A stretch of 64,000 bases of DNA from an uncultured Lachnospiraceae bacterium (GTDB taxonomy: Bacteria; Bacillota; Clostridia; Lachnospirales; Lachnospiraceae): assembly GCA_947086895.1 (NCBI GenBank), contig CAMUAR010000009.1:23092-87091 (forward strand), given 5' to 3'. Numbering within the stretch: the stretch's first letter is position 1; each line of letters starts with the position of its first letter. The notes under the pieces are model-generated. The model was given only the letters and a program-made list of their open reading frames with translations, had not been told where the DNA came from and did no database searches. Position numbers and translations under genes: made by a program. This document shows, in pieces, positions 1 to 8,703 of this stretch.

Positions 1-81
1 TCGGAGTTGTTTTTAAAGGTTTTGTTTTCTCCTAAAAAGTAAATGCTGTTGCCTTGAGTATGTTTCTTTTTCAATTTGATT

Positions 82-319
82 ATGCAGCTTAATATCAAGG
101 ACATTGCAGACAAAGCAGATGCGATTATTGTGGAAACTTAACAGAAGCAGGTTCAGCAAAATTTTTTGTAAAAAAGAATGGAGATACAACGATAGAAAAA
201 AGAGGAGTTTTAACAGAGCAGAAGATAAGAAAAATACGCGAATTTATAAAAATGAATTATAAGGAAATGATTTAAAATGGATGGAACTTAGTAAGACCGG
301 ATTTTATGGAGATAAATAG
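82..319 (+). pseudogene. decayed small reading frame, DUF4160-like
   Basis: From the ATG at 82 the frame reads MQLNIKDIADKADAIIVET and stops. A second frame then continues with a protein-like stretch (AGSAKFFVKKNG, then LTEQKIRKIREFIKMNYKEM), and after another shift it ends in KWMELSKTGFYGDK before TAG at 317-319. The order (acidic start, a short 'AKFFV' strand, then a helix ending in a W-x-E-L tail) resembles the C-terminal half of DUF4160-type small proteins, which often sit in toxin-antitoxin-like pairs. I read it as one gene broken by at least two frameshifts. The family match is from memory and weak; the broken-frame observation is direct. Confidence 0.35.
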
Positions 320-435
320 ATAAGATATTTTTATTGGTGATTTGTCTAAAATATAGTATGGTTATAATCAGGAAAGAGGTTGTCGGCAAATTGTAATTAT
401 ATAGATTATGATCAAAAAATAATTAAAAAACCCTC

Positions 436-463
436 TTTACAAAGCATGGAAAGTTGGTATAAT
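436..463 (+). promoter_or_regulatory. sigma-A promoter of galK-galE
   Basis: TTTACA at 436-441 and TATAAT at 458-463, 16 bases apart, about 100 bases upstream of the galK start. The leader between them and galK is AT-rich, and I see no operator or riboswitch in it. Confidence 0.7.
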
Positions 464-563
464 TAAAACAGAAAAAGTAATTTGAAACAAAAAAATTGTT
501 GTTAATTAAAAATTTGTAATATAGTAGCATGTTATGTGCAAAATTGCGCAGAAAGGGGCGGAA

Positions 564-1724
564 ATGAAGGAAAAATTGTTGGAGGAGTTTCGCAGGGTGT
601 TTGGCAGGGAGGCAGAGAATGTCTATTTTGCACCGGGGCGTGTCAATCTGATCGGCGAACATACGGATTATAATGGGGGGCATGTATTTCCATGCGCACT
701 GACCATTGGTACTTATGCTGCTGCAGCAAAAAATGACGATCACACTGTTCGATTTTATTCGATGAATTTTAAAGATAAGGGTGTGATTACAGCAAATATT
801 GATGATTTGAAAAATGAGAGAAGCCATGATTGGGCAAACTATCCGAAGGGTGTAATTAAGGTTATGCTGGATATGGGTTGTCCATTTGTTTCAGGTATGG
901 ATATTTTGTATTTTGGAAATATTCCGAATTCTTCGGGGCTTTCTTCCTCCGCATCGCTTGAGGTGCTGACTGGTTATGTAGTCAGAGAGCTGTTTGGACT
1001 TGAAATTGATTTTGTGGAACTTGCAAAGATTGGCAAAAAGGCGGAAAATGAATTTATCGGTGTAAACTGCGGTATTATGGATCAGTTTGCGATCGCTATG
1101 GGAAAGAAGGATAATGCAATTTTTCTTGACACAGCGGATTTGTCTTACGAGTATGCGCCGATTGTGCTGGAAAATGCAAAAATTGTGATTGCCAGCAGCA
1201 ACAAAAAGCGCGGTTTAAATGATTCAAAATACAATGAGCGCAGAGGGGAATGCGAGGCGGCGCTTGAAAAGTTAAAGACGGTGCTTGAGATCCATTCGCT
1301 GGGCGAGCTGACGGAGGAGCAGTTTGAGGCAAACCGCGCTGTGATCGGCGATCCGGTGAAGGAGCGCCGCGCAAAACATGCGGTTTATGAGAATCAGCGC
1401 ACCATCAAGGCAGTTGCCGCGCTGAAAGCAAACGATATTGAAGAGTTTGGTCGTCTGATGGTTGCATCCCACAATTCTTTAAGAGATGATTACGAGGTGA
1501 CAGGTCTTGAACTTGATACACTTGTCGAAGCATCTCTTGCGCAGAAGGGCGTGATTGGGTCGCGCATGACGGGAGCAGGCTTTGGCGGCTGTACCGTAAG
1601 CATTGTAAAGACGGAGGAAGTCGAGGAATTTATCCGCAATGTGGGCGGACTGTACAAGGAAAAGATCGGCTATGCTGCCGACTTTTATGTAGTGGATGCT
1701 GGTTCAGGTCCATATACATTATAA
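564..1724 (+). CDS. galK: galactokinase
   Basis: Galactokinase (386 aa), which phosphorylates alpha-galactose to galactose-1-phosphate with ATP in the cytoplasmic Leloir pathway. The N-terminal galactokinase signature GRVNLIGEHTDYNGG is intact. The GHMP-kinase ATP loop is seen as SSGLSSSASLEV, and the C-terminal GHMP motif as GSRMTGAGFGGCTV. An upstream in-frame ATG at 534 exists, but the ATG at 564 follows a GAAAGGGG ribosome site by a normal distance and gives the usual family N-terminus (MKEKLLEEFRRVFG), so I start there. It lies 27 bases upstream of galE in the same direction, an obvious operon. In this organism the pair could feed galactose released from galactomannan or lactose into UDP-sugars. 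Confidence 0.95.
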   Translation: MKEKLLEEFRRVFGREAENVYFAPGRVNLIGEHTDYNGGHVFPCALTIGTYAAAAKNDDHTVRFYSMNFKDKGVITANIDDLKNERSHDWANYPKGVIKVMLDMGCPFVSGMDILYFGNIPNSSGLSSSASLEVLTGYVVRELFGLEIDFVELAKIGKKAENEFIGVNCGIMDQFAIAMGKKDNAIFLDTADLSYEYAPIVLENAKIVIASSNKKRGLNDSKYNERRGECEAALEKLKTVLEIHSLGELTEEQFEANRAVIGDPVKERRAKHAVYENQRTIKAVAALKANDIEEFGRLMVASHNSLRDDYEVTGLELDTLVEASLAQKGVIGSRMTGAGFGGCTVSIVKTEEVEEFIRNVGGLYKEKIGYAADFYVVDAGSGPYTL

Positions 1725-1751
1725 AAAAACTATGCAGAAAGGGGAAATGTT

Positions 1752-2744
1752 ATGGCTATTTTAGTATTAGGTGGTGCGGGATATATTGGTTCCCACACAG
1801 TTTATGAACTGATTGATCGCGGCGAGGAAGTTGTTGTTGCGGATAATCTGGAGACTGGTCATATCGAGGCTGTGCATCCAAAGGCAAAATTTTATCAGGG
1901 AGATATCCGTGACCGGGCTTTTGTTGATAAGGTGTTTGAAGAATGCAAGATCGATGCGGTAATTCATTTTGCTGCGAATTCTCTGGTCGGTGAGAGCATG
2001 ACGAACCCTTTAAAGTATTACGACAATAACCTTTGTGGGACAAAGGTGCTGCTTGAGTCGATGGTGGCACACCGCATTGATAAAATTGTGTTCTCTTCCA
2101 CAGCGGCAACTTACGGAGAGCCAAAGAATATTCCGATTATGGAATCGGATTCCACACATCCGACAAACTGCTATGGCGAGACAAAGCTCTCGATGGAAAA
2201 AATGTTTAAGTGGACTGGAAGAGCGCATGGTTTGCGCTATGTGTCCCTGCGCTATTTTAATGCGTGCGGCGCGCATGAGAGCGGCGAGATTGGCGAGGCT
2301 CATGCACCGGAGACACACTTGATTCCGCTGATTCTTCAGGTGCCGAACGGCAAGCGTGAGGCGATCACCATTTTTGGAGATGATTATCAAACGCCGGACG
2401 GAACCTGCATCCGCGATTATATTCATGTGACAGATCTTGCTATGGCACATATTCTTGCGGTACAATATCTGCGCGACGGCAATATAAGCAATATTTTCAA
2501 TCTCGGCAACGGCGTTGGCTTCTCGGTAAAAGAAGTGATTGAAACCGCGCGTAAAGTAACGGGACATCCGATTCCGGCGGTTATCTCAGAGCGTCGTGCA
2601 GGCGATCCGGCGAGACTGATCGCATCAAGCGAGAAGGCAAGACAGGTACTTGGCTGGAATCCGCAGCATGATGATCTTGAAAAAATTATCGCATCCGCAT
2701 GGAAGTGGCACAAGAATCATCCGAATGGATTTGAAAAAAAATAA
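1752..2744 (+). CDS. galE: UDP-glucose 4-epimerase
   Basis: GalE (330 aa) interconverts UDP-galactose and UDP-glucose using tightly bound NAD; it is a short-chain dehydrogenase-fold protein. The NAD loop [10 protein letters not shown] is at residues 7-16, the catalytic SSTAATYG segment is followed by the Tyr/Lys pair in YGETK, and [14 protein letters not shown] is the typical sugar-nucleotide-binding stretch. Length matches the family (about 330-340). A GGGGAAA ribosome site precedes the ATG. It is the second gene of a galK-galE operon closed by a clear intrinsic terminator at 2747-2783. Confidence 0.95.
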   Translation: MAILVLGGAGYIGSHTVYELIDRGEEVVVADNLETGHIEAVHPKAKFYQGDIRDRAFVDKVFEECKIDAVIHFAANSLVGESMTNPLKYYDNNLCGTKVLLESMVAHRIDKIVFSSTAATYGEPKNIPIMESDSTHPTNCYGETKLSMEKMFKWTGRAHGLRYVSLRYFNACGAHESGEIGEAHAPETHLIPLILQVPNGKREAITIFGDDYQTPDGTCIRDYIHVTDLAMAHILAVQYLRDGNISNIFNLGNGVGFSVKEVIETARKVTGHPIPAVISERRAGDPARLIASSEKARQVLGWNPQHDDLEKIIASAWKWHKNHPNGFEKK

Positions 2745-2746
2745 GC

Positions 2747-2783
2747 AAAAAAGGGCGATTCCGATTGAGGAACGCCCTTTTTT
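2747..2783 (+). terminator. intrinsic terminator after galE
   Basis: AAAAAAGGGCG at 2747-2757 pairs with CGCCCTTTTTT at 2773-2783, so the stem runs directly into six Ts. It begins two bases after the galE stop codon. Confidence 0.85.
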
Positions 2784-2880
2784 ATGCACAGCCCCATGCA
2801 GTGGAAGACCGCCGCTAAAACGGCGCACAGAGATAAAATCCTCCTACTTGATTGCACACAAATATTCAGAGGAAAAACAT
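2784..2880 (+). repeat. interspersed intergenic repeat, copy A
   Basis: This stretch shares its order of blocks with 32616-32728: a 'CCCATGCAG' block, then a small hairpin (GCCG-loop-CGGC at 2811-2824 here), then GGCGCAC, then CTCCTACTTGATTG (CTCTACTCGATTG in the other copy), then a GCACA/GTGCG block. Both copies start right behind the T-tract of an intrinsic terminator, 30 kb apart. The hairpin is kept although its stem and loop bases differ, which hints at selection on structure. The function is unknown: it could be a terminator-associated repeat, a small RNA or a mobile remnant. Confidence 0.5.
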
Positions 2881-3051
2881 CAGTGAAAGCTGCCCGCATC
2901 CCGCGGCGAGCAGGGAAAGGAAACTTTCCTATTAAAACTTCCCCGCTTAATTTTGCAGTTATAAAAGGCGCGTTAAAGCTGAAAAATGGAACTGCTGATA
3001 TAAAATCAAAATAAAACTCCATAAACTGGGAGAAATGCCTTTGTAAATTGC

Positions 3052-3080
3052 TTGACAGAAAGGTGATAATTTACTACAAT
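3052..3080 (+). promoter_or_regulatory. sigma-A promoter of the signal peptidase gene
   Basis: TTGACA at 3052-3057 and TACAAT at 3075-3080 with a 17-base spacer, about 65 bases upstream of the coding region. The interval 2881-3050 before it holds nothing else that I recognise. Confidence 0.8.
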
Positions 3081-3145
3081 AAAGAACAGGTGCTTTAAAA
3101 AATAATGTCCGTATTTTAAAAACGGGAGTTTGGACAGAAGAGAGG

Positions 3146-3811
3146 ATGGTTGTTTCATTGGACGAGAAAAATTGGTCAGAAACAGATAAGGCAGATGAAA
3201 TTGCAGAAAAATTACATAGCGAAGAATCCAGAACAGAAGAGGAAATCCAAAAGGAAAATGACTTGGAGCAGACAGACACAAAGAAAAAAAAGACGAATTT
3301 TTTGAAAGAAGCCTTTAGCTGGGTGATGGTTGTGGTTTGTGCGTTTGTGCTGGCATTTTTTGTGACAAATTTTGTGATTATCAAGGCGGAAGTGCCGACG
3401 GGATCTATGATTTCAACGATTATGATTGGCGATCGGCTGATCGGAAACAGGCTTGCTTATCTATTTTCTGACCCAGAGCGCGGTGATATCGTAATGTTCC
3501 CATATCCAGATAATGAAGAAGAAATTTATATCAAGCGCGTGATTGGAGTGCCGGGAGATACTGTGCAGGTAAAGGAGGGTGTTTTGTATCTCAACGGGGA
3601 AGTTTTTGAGGAAGACTACTTAAATGAACCAATGAAAAAGGAGGAGGACACCGAGTTGTTTACTGTGCCGGAAGGGTGCTATTTTATGATGGGCGATAAC
3701 CGAAATCATTCGTGGGATTCGCGCTATTGGGAGCATCCATTTGTGGAAAAGGGAAAAATTCTTGGAAAGGCATGGTTCCGTTACGACCCGTCGTGGGGGC
3801 TGATCAAATAA
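3146..3811 (+). CDS. lepB: signal peptidase I
   Basis: Type I signal peptidase, the membrane serine protease that removes Sec signal peptides outside the membrane. A charged, low-complexity cytoplasmic N-terminus (residues 1-50, many Glu/Lys) is followed by one transmembrane segment (about 57-76, VMVVVCAFVLAFFVTNFVII). The catalytic Ser lies in VPTGSM (box B), the general-base Lys in YIKRVIGVPGD (box D), and box E is GDNRNHSWDSRYW. Length (221 aa) suits the Gram-positive single-span type. Start uncertain: the ATG at 3146 abuts its AGAGAGG site, and the TTG at 3158 (12 bases behind it) may be the true start, costing four residues. It is a single gene with its own TTGACA/TACAAT promoter. Confidence 0.92.
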   Translation: MVVSLDEKNWSETDKADEIAEKLHSEESRTEEEIQKENDLEQTDTKKKKTNFLKEAFSWVMVVVCAFVLAFFVTNFVIIKAEVPTGSMISTIMIGDRLIGNRLAYLFSDPERGDIVMFPYPDNEEEIYIKRVIGVPGDTVQVKEGVLYLNGEVFEEDYLNEPMKKEEDTELFTVPEGCYFMMGDNRNHSWDSRYWEHPFVEKGKILGKAWFRYDPSWGLIK

Positions 3812-3875
3812 AAAAGAATATAAGATTGCTTTGATTTTTGAAAAGTGATTTTTATATTTATAGAAACAAAAACAG

Positions 3876-3915
3876 ATAGGAAACGTTATAAATTTTTATT
3901 TATAACGTTTCCTAT
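3876..3915. terminator. perfect 17-bp inverted repeat after lepB
   Basis: The arms 3876-3892 (ATAGGAAACGTTATAAA) and 3899-3915 are perfect reverse complements around a 6-base loop. There is no clean T-tract behind it, so it may be a terminator of modest strength, an RNA-stabilising stem, or an operator for the next gene, whose ribosome site begins about 40 bases downstream. Confidence 0.55.
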
Positions 3916-3971
3916 AAAATATTTCATTTGATTTTTATTTTAGAATCGGTAAGCGCAAAGGAGGAAAATTC

Positions 3972-5612
3972 ATTTTTTATAAAAGAAGAGAAAACTGGAA
4001 CAGAAAGCTGAAAAAATGTATTTGCAGTATTTTGATTTTTGTGCAGGCAGTCTATCTGATTTTCGGTCTGCAAATATCTGCTGCGGGAGAGACAATGACA
4101 GATATCCGTGTCGGGTTAGAATCGCTGTATGCGGAAGTATCGGAGATTACAATAAAAAATACAAAATTAGGGCTGGGCTACTGTATTAAGGATAATTATA
4201 AAATTGACGTAGAATTTGAAAGCAGCAGTGGTTTTCGGTTTTCTGCAGCGGATGGTTATTATTATATTTTGACAAAAACATTTGCCAGTTATAAAAGTGC
4301 GGCAGGCGCAGCGGGAGTGATTCGAAATCTTGGCGTAAATGCGTGGCCAGTTGCAATCTACCGCAATTACTGGCGCGTTTATGTCGGCGGAGTGACTCAG
4401 GAAAGCGAGGCATTAAAAGTTTATGAGCAGATTCGCGGGCGTTATGGCTACACATACTCTGAGCTTACAAAGAACAATAAACAGCGTCTTTTGGTATCTG
4501 CAAATAGTTATTCTTTTTTGATCGACGGGGAAAAGAAAGGCGCGTATCCGCAGTTTAAAGCGCTCTTGCCGGATGCGAAAGGCAATTTGGTATTAAATCT
4601 TGGCAGCAGAAGCTACAGGGGAAGAATTGAGATTGGATGTTATGGAAAAAGCAGTGTTACCGCGGTGAATGTTATTCAGGTAGATTCTTATCTTTACGGC
4701 GTTGTGCCTTGTGAGATGCAGTCGAATTATGAGATGGAAGCACTTAAGGCACAGGCGGTCTGTGCGAGAAGCTTTGCATTGACCAGAGTCGGCTATCGTG
4801 CAGATTCCAATATCAGCAAAGCATACTATTTAGGGGATACAACAAAGTATCAAGTATATCGCGGTTATACAGCGGAAACCGCGCGCACTGCACAGGCCGT
4901 TGACGCGACAGCGGGAATGGTTTTAAAATACAAAGGCAAAACAGTGCCGGCATATTATTTTTCCACAAGCGGAGGAAGTACGGAAAGTGTTTCTGAAGTG
5001 TGGGGGTTTTCGTCGGATTATCTGACGGCAATGCCGGATTTATATGAGACAGAACCAGAAAAAAAGCCGTGGCTTTCGGTGTTTACAAAGGAGCAGTTAT
5101 CGTCAAAACTTGCATCCTACAAACAAAATATCGGAAATTTGCTCTCGATTGTCCCACAGGTAACAACAATGACAGGGCGCGTGTATTCTTTAAAAATAAA
5201 GGGGACAAAAGGCAGTGCGATTTTGCAGACTGGCACGATCAGGGAGGCTCTTTCTCTTTACAGCACGAAATTTAAAGTGGTTACAAAAGGGGATGTTCCT
5301 GATTTGGTATCTGTTCGCAGTGATTCGGAAATCGCGCAGGCGCAGATTCAAAATTGCTATATCATATCGGCGGGAGGAACGATTGAAAAAGCTTCCAAAG
5401 ATTTGGATCAGTATATTGTCGCAGGAGAAAGCAATTTTGTCAACTATCCAAGAAATGCGCCAAAAAACAGTGATACATGGTATTTTTACGGGATGGGCTA
5501 TGGTCATGGGGTTGGAATGAGTCAGTCCGGCGCAAATGGAATGGCGAAGGCAGGCTACACATACAAAGAAATTCTTGCATACTATTTTCAAGGATGTACA
5601 TGTGGAGTATAA
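3972..5612 (+). CDS. SpoIID/LytB-domain secreted protein with SPOR-like region
   Basis: Secreted SpoIID/LytB-family protein. SpoIID is the peptidoglycan glycan-strand-cleaving enzyme of spore engulfment; LytB-type relatives modify amidases. Visible parts: a signal peptide, a SPOR-like stretch (roughly residues 85-165, with YYYILTKTFASYKSA and YWRVYVGGV), then the SpoIID domain with EMQSNYEMEALKAQAVCARS, the TSGGSTES segment and the C-terminal GYGHGVGMSQSGANGMA. Start: the reading frame has no ATG. A very strong AAAGGAGG at 3957-3964 sits 7 bases before an in-frame ATT at 3972, which gives a proper charged n-region (FYKRRENWNRKLKK) and hydrophobic core. Weaker alternatives are CTG at 4008 and TTG at 4032; the TTG start would lose the charged n-region. 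With ATT the protein has 546 aa. Confidence 0.85.
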   Translation: MFYKRRENWNRKLKKCICSILIFVQAVYLIFGLQISAAGETMTDIRVGLESLYAEVSEITIKNTKLGLGYCIKDNYKIDVEFESSSGFRFSAADGYYYILTKTFASYKSAAGAAGVIRNLGVNAWPVAIYRNYWRVYVGGVTQESEALKVYEQIRGRYGYTYSELTKNNKQRLLVSANSYSFLIDGEKKGAYPQFKALLPDAKGNLVLNLGSRSYRGRIEIGCYGKSSVTAVNVIQVDSYLYGVVPCEMQSNYEMEALKAQAVCARSFALTRVGYRADSNISKAYYLGDTTKYQVYRGYTAETARTAQAVDATAGMVLKYKGKTVPAYYFSTSGGSTESVSEVWGFSSDYLTAMPDLYETEPEKKPWLSVFTKEQLSSKLASYKQNIGNLLSIVPQVTTMTGRVYSLKIKGTKGSAILQTGTIREALSLYSTKFKVVTKGDVPDLVSVRSDSEIAQAQIQNCYIISAGGTIEKASKDLDQYIVAGESNFVNYPRNAPKNSDTWYFYGMGYGHGVGMSQSGANGMAKAGYTYKEILAYYFQGCTCGV

Positions 5613-5791
5613 ATAGTAATTTTCAAGCAGTACTTAAATTATAAAATTTATGAAACATGGCAAAGAGCTGATATCTTTTGACAGTGAGATAACGATATTT
5701 TATTGTTTGTTATAGCTGTTTCGAAGTACATTTGATTTTTATCCATTTTCAATGTACAGCAAAAATCAATGCTGGAATTTTATCGTTTTTA

Positions 5792-5820
5792 TTGTACTTT
5801 TTCACATAATGTGCTATTCT
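5792..5820 (+). promoter_or_regulatory. sigma-A promoter of ddh
   Basis: TTGTAC at 5792-5797 and TATTCT at 5815-5820, spacer 17, about 90 bases before the ddh start. Upstream, GTACATTTGA (from about 5726) is partly complementary to TCAATGTAC (to about 5757), a weak stem. I see no lysine-riboswitch-like structure here. Confidence 0.6.
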
Positions 5821-5909
5821 AGACGAAGAATTTTTTGCTTTATGAAAAAGTGCGGAAGTTTGTCTGAAAAAATTTAAATTTTATTTTATAAAAAGAATGC
5901 GAGGAACTT

Positions 5910-6896
5910 ATGAATACGAAAATTGGAATTTTGGGTTATGGAAATCTTGGGCGCGGCATAGAATGTGCCGTTCGCCAAAACAAAGATATGGAACTTATGG
6001 CGGTATTTACAAGAAGAGAGCCGAAAACCGTTTCCATACAGACGGACGGCGTGGCAGTCTGCAGCGCGGCAGATATAAAGAACTGGCAGGGAAAGCTTGA
6101 CGTTATTATTTTGTGCGGCGGGAGCGCGACAGATCTTCCAGTACAGACGGCGCATTATGCAAAGTATTTTAATGTGGTAGACAGTTTTGATACGCATGCC
6201 CGTATCCCAGAACATTTTGACCGCGTGGACGCGGCGGCAAGAGAGGGGGCGCACACTGCAATTATCAGCGCGGGCTGGGATCCAGGTATGTTTTCGATCA
6301 ACCGTCTCTATGCCGATGCGATTCTTCCTGAAGGAAAAGATTATACATTTTGGGGAAGAGGAGTCAGCCAGGGGCATTCGGATGCGATTCGGCGCATTGA
6401 GGGCGTAAAGAATGCAAAACAGTATACCATTCCAGTAGAGGAAGCTTTAGAGGCGGTGCGCGCCGGAAAAAATCCTGAGCTTAGCACAAGACAAAAGCAT
6501 ACAAGAGAATGCTTTGTTGTGTTAAAAGAAGGAGCATCCGCGGTGAAGGTTGAAAAAGAGATTAAGACAATGCCAAATTATTTTGCTGATTACAACACGA
6601 CAGTGCATTTTATCAGCGAGGAGGAGTTTTTAAGAGACCACAGTGAAATTCCGCATGGCGGCTGTGTGATTCGAAGCGGTGTGACTGGATGGGAAAAAGA
6701 GCATAAAAATATTATTGAATATCGTTTGAAACTGGATTCCAACCCGGAATTTACCTCCAGTGTGCTTGTGGCATGTGCCAGAGCAGCGCACCGTCTTGCA
6801 GCGGACGGACAGAGCGGATGCAAAACATTATTCGATATTCCGCCGGCATATTTAAGTGCAAAAAGCGCGCAGGAATTAAGGGCGGGAATACTATGA
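5910..6896 (+). CDS. ddh: meso-diaminopimelate D-dehydrogenase
   Basis: NADPH-dependent enzyme (328 aa) that makes meso-diaminopimelate directly from tetrahydrodipicolinate and ammonia, for cell wall and lysine. The N-terminal Rossmann loop is [12 protein letters not shown]. The family-specific blocks [27 protein letters not shown] and [17 protein letters not shown] line the substrate site and are intact, and [11 protein letters not shown] lies near the C-terminus. Length equals known Ddh proteins (about 320-330). The ATG follows a GCGAGGAA ribosome site. Its stop codon overlaps the queA start (ATGA), so the two are translationally coupled. Confidence 0.93.
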   Translation: MNTKIGILGYGNLGRGIECAVRQNKDMELMAVFTRREPKTVSIQTDGVAVCSAADIKNWQGKLDVIILCGGSATDLPVQTAHYAKYFNVVDSFDTHARIPEHFDRVDAAAREGAHTAIISAGWDPGMFSINRLYADAILPEGKDYTFWGRGVSQGHSDAIRRIEGVKNAKQYTIPVEEALEAVRAGKNPELSTRQKHTRECFVVLKEGASAVKVEKEIKTMPNYFADYNTTVHFISEEEFLRDHSEIPHGGCVIRSGVTGWEKEHKNIIEYRLKLDSNPEFTSSVLVACARAAHRLAADGQSGCKTLFDIPPAYLSAKSAQELRAGIL

Positions 6897-7996
6897 AAAG
6901 ACAGGATTTCTATTTTGAACTGCCGCCCGAACTGATTGCGCAGGACCCGCTGGAAGATCGGGCGTCCTCAAGGCTGCTTGTGCTTGACAAAGAGACGGGT
7001 GCGGTCGCACACAAAACATTTCGGGATATAAAGCAGTATCTGCGCGCGGGAGATTGTCTTGTGATCAATGATACAAAAGTAATTCCAGCAAGACTGATTG
7101 GGACAAAACTTTCCGAGAAGAAAAATACTTTGGATACTCTCTCTTCAAACGAACAAACAGCGGTTGATGCTGATAAAAAAGAAGAAGTAATATCCGGTGC
7201 GAAAATTGAACTTTTGCTGCTGAAACGCAGGGCGGGGGATGTGTGGGAGACGCTTGTAAAACCGGGAAAAAAAGCGAGACCAGGAACAAAAATTGAGTTT
7301 GGCGGCGGGCTGCTTTTTGCTGAGGTGCTGGATATTGTGGAGGAGGGCAATCGGCTGGTTAAGTTTTCTTATCATGGAATATTTGAAGAAATACTAGATC
7401 AGCTTGGAATGATGCCGCTGCCGCCGTATATTACGCATACTCTGCAAGATAAAAAGCGATATCAGACTGTTTATGCAAAATATGAAGGGTCTGCTGCCGC
7501 GCCGACAGCAGGTCTGCATTTTACGCAGGAACTTTTGCAGGAAATTGAAAAGATGGGCGTTATTGTTGCGCATGTAACGCTTCATGTCGGGCTTGGCACA
7601 TTTCGTCCAGTTAAGGAAGATAATATTTTAGATCACCATATGCATTCTGAATTTTACCGTATACAGGAGGAGGAAGCAGAAAAAATCAACAGTGCAAAGC
7701 GCGCGGGAGGAAGGATTATCTGCGTTGGTACAACGAGCTGCCGAACCGTTGAATCCGCGGCGGACAAGGACGGTTTTGTGCAGGCAGGCGAGAAGGATAC
7801 GGAAATATTTATTTATCCTGGTTATCAATTTAAAGTGCTGGATTGTCTTATCACCAATTTTCATCTGCCGGAATCTACGCTTTTAATGCTTGTTTCAGCG
7901 CTGGCGGGCAGAGAACATGTACTGGAAGCGTACCAGCAGGCTGTAGAAGAACAGTACCGTTTTTTTTCTTTTGGGGATGCAATGTTTATCGTTTGA
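6893..7996 (+). CDS. queA: S-adenosylmethionine:tRNA ribosyltransferase-isomerase
   Basis: QueA (367 aa) transfers the ribosyl part of S-adenosylmethionine to preQ1 in tRNA, giving epoxyqueuosine at wobble position 34 of Asp, Asn, His and Tyr tRNAs. Hallmarks: the start [19 protein letters not shown], the block [35 protein letters not shown] and [10 protein letters not shown]. An insertion of about 30 polar residues after RLIGTK (residues 66-95) is longer than usual. The frame is open further upstream, but the ATG at 6893 overlaps the ddh stop and gives the family N-terminus. The next gene follows after 24 bases, so ddh-queA and the two-component genes may share a transcript. Confidence 0.95.
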   Translation: MKRQDFYFELPPELIAQDPLEDRASSRLLVLDKETGAVAHKTFRDIKQYLRAGDCLVINDTKVIPARLIGTKLSEKKNTLDTLSSNEQTAVDADKKEEVISGAKIELLLLKRRAGDVWETLVKPGKKARPGTKIEFGGGLLFAEVLDIVEEGNRLVKFSYHGIFEEILDQLGMMPLPPYITHTLQDKKRYQTVYAKYEGSAAAPTAGLHFTQELLQEIEKMGVIVAHVTLHVGLGTFRPVKEDNILDHHMHSEFYRIQEEEAEKINSAKRAGGRIICVGTTSCRTVESAADKDGFVQAGEKDTEIFIYPGYQFKVLDCLITNFHLPESTLLMLVSALAGREHVLEAYQQAVEEQYRFFSFGDAMFIV

Positions 7997-8020
7997 CGTG
8001 TTATAGAAAGGGCAGTTTTT

Positions 8021-8692
8021 ATGTACAAGGTTTTTGTTGTTGAGGATGACGCAGGGATTGCCCAAGCGATTGCAGAGCGCGCGGCAGCATGGGATTACGA
8101 AGTGTATTGCGCACAGGATTTCCGCAATGTGACGGCAGAGTTTGCAAAATTTTCGCCGCACCTTGTGCTGCTCGATATTATGCTTCCGTTTTTTAACGGT
8201 TATCACTGGTGCAGCGAACTGCGCAGGTTTTCCAAAGTACCGATTATTTTTCTGTCGTCCGCGTCGGACAATATGAATATTGTTATGGCGATGGATATGG
8301 GAGCGGATGATTTTATTGCGAAGCCGTTTGATATGGATGTGCTGCTCTCAAAAATTCGAGCGCTTTTGCGGCGCAGCTATGCATTTGCAAACGAAACTTC
8401 AGTAATAGAGTATCAGGGTGCAATTTTAAACACGGAGGATCAGACTCTTTTGTATCATGAAGAGCAGCTGATGCTGACAAAAAATGAATTTCGCATTTTG
8501 TTTGTTCTTTTGCAGAACCGCGGGAAGGTGGTAAGCCGTGAACGGCTGATGGAGCAGCTTTGGAAATCAGAAAGTTTTGTGGATGAGAATACTCTGACGG
8601 TCAATGTGAACCGGCTGCGCAAAAAGTTGGAGACGATAGGGCTTAACGGTGCGATTACAACAAAATTTGGCGTCGGCTACCTCGTTGAATAG
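8021..8692 (+). CDS. OmpR-family response regulator, BceR-like
   Basis: Response regulator (223 aa) with a receiver domain (phospho-acceptor Asp in VLLDIMLPFFNGY, acidic pair VVEDDAG, Lys in FIAKPFD) and a C-terminal winged-helix DNA-binding domain (LTKNEFRILFVLLQNRGKVVSR onward). The kinase gene follows after 11 bases and a BceAB-type transporter comes next. This arrangement is characteristic of antimicrobial-peptide (bacitracin-like) detoxification modules, in which the regulator activates the transporter promoter. Two direct repeats of ATGTAAG upstream of the ATPase gene are a plausible target. Confidence 0.9.
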   Translation: MYKVFVVEDDAGIAQAIAERAAAWDYEVYCAQDFRNVTAEFAKFSPHLVLLDIMLPFFNGYHWCSELRRFSKVPIIFLSSASDNMNIVMAMDMGADDFIAKPFDMDVLLSKIRALLRRSYAFANETSVIEYQGAILNTEDQTLLYHEEQLMLTKNEFRILFVLLQNRGKVVSRERLMEQLWKSESFVDENTLTVNVNRLRKKLETIGLNGAITTKFGVGYLVE

Positions 8693-8703
8693 AAGGAGGT
8701 GCC

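Noticed and set aside
2010..2567. 185-aa open frame antisense to galE
   Set aside because: Shadow of a clear galE; no promoter or ribosome site.
5613..5909. Lysine riboswitch ahead of ddh
   Set aside because: The leader is too short behind the TTGTAC/TATTCT promoter (about 85 bases) and shows no multi-helix structure.
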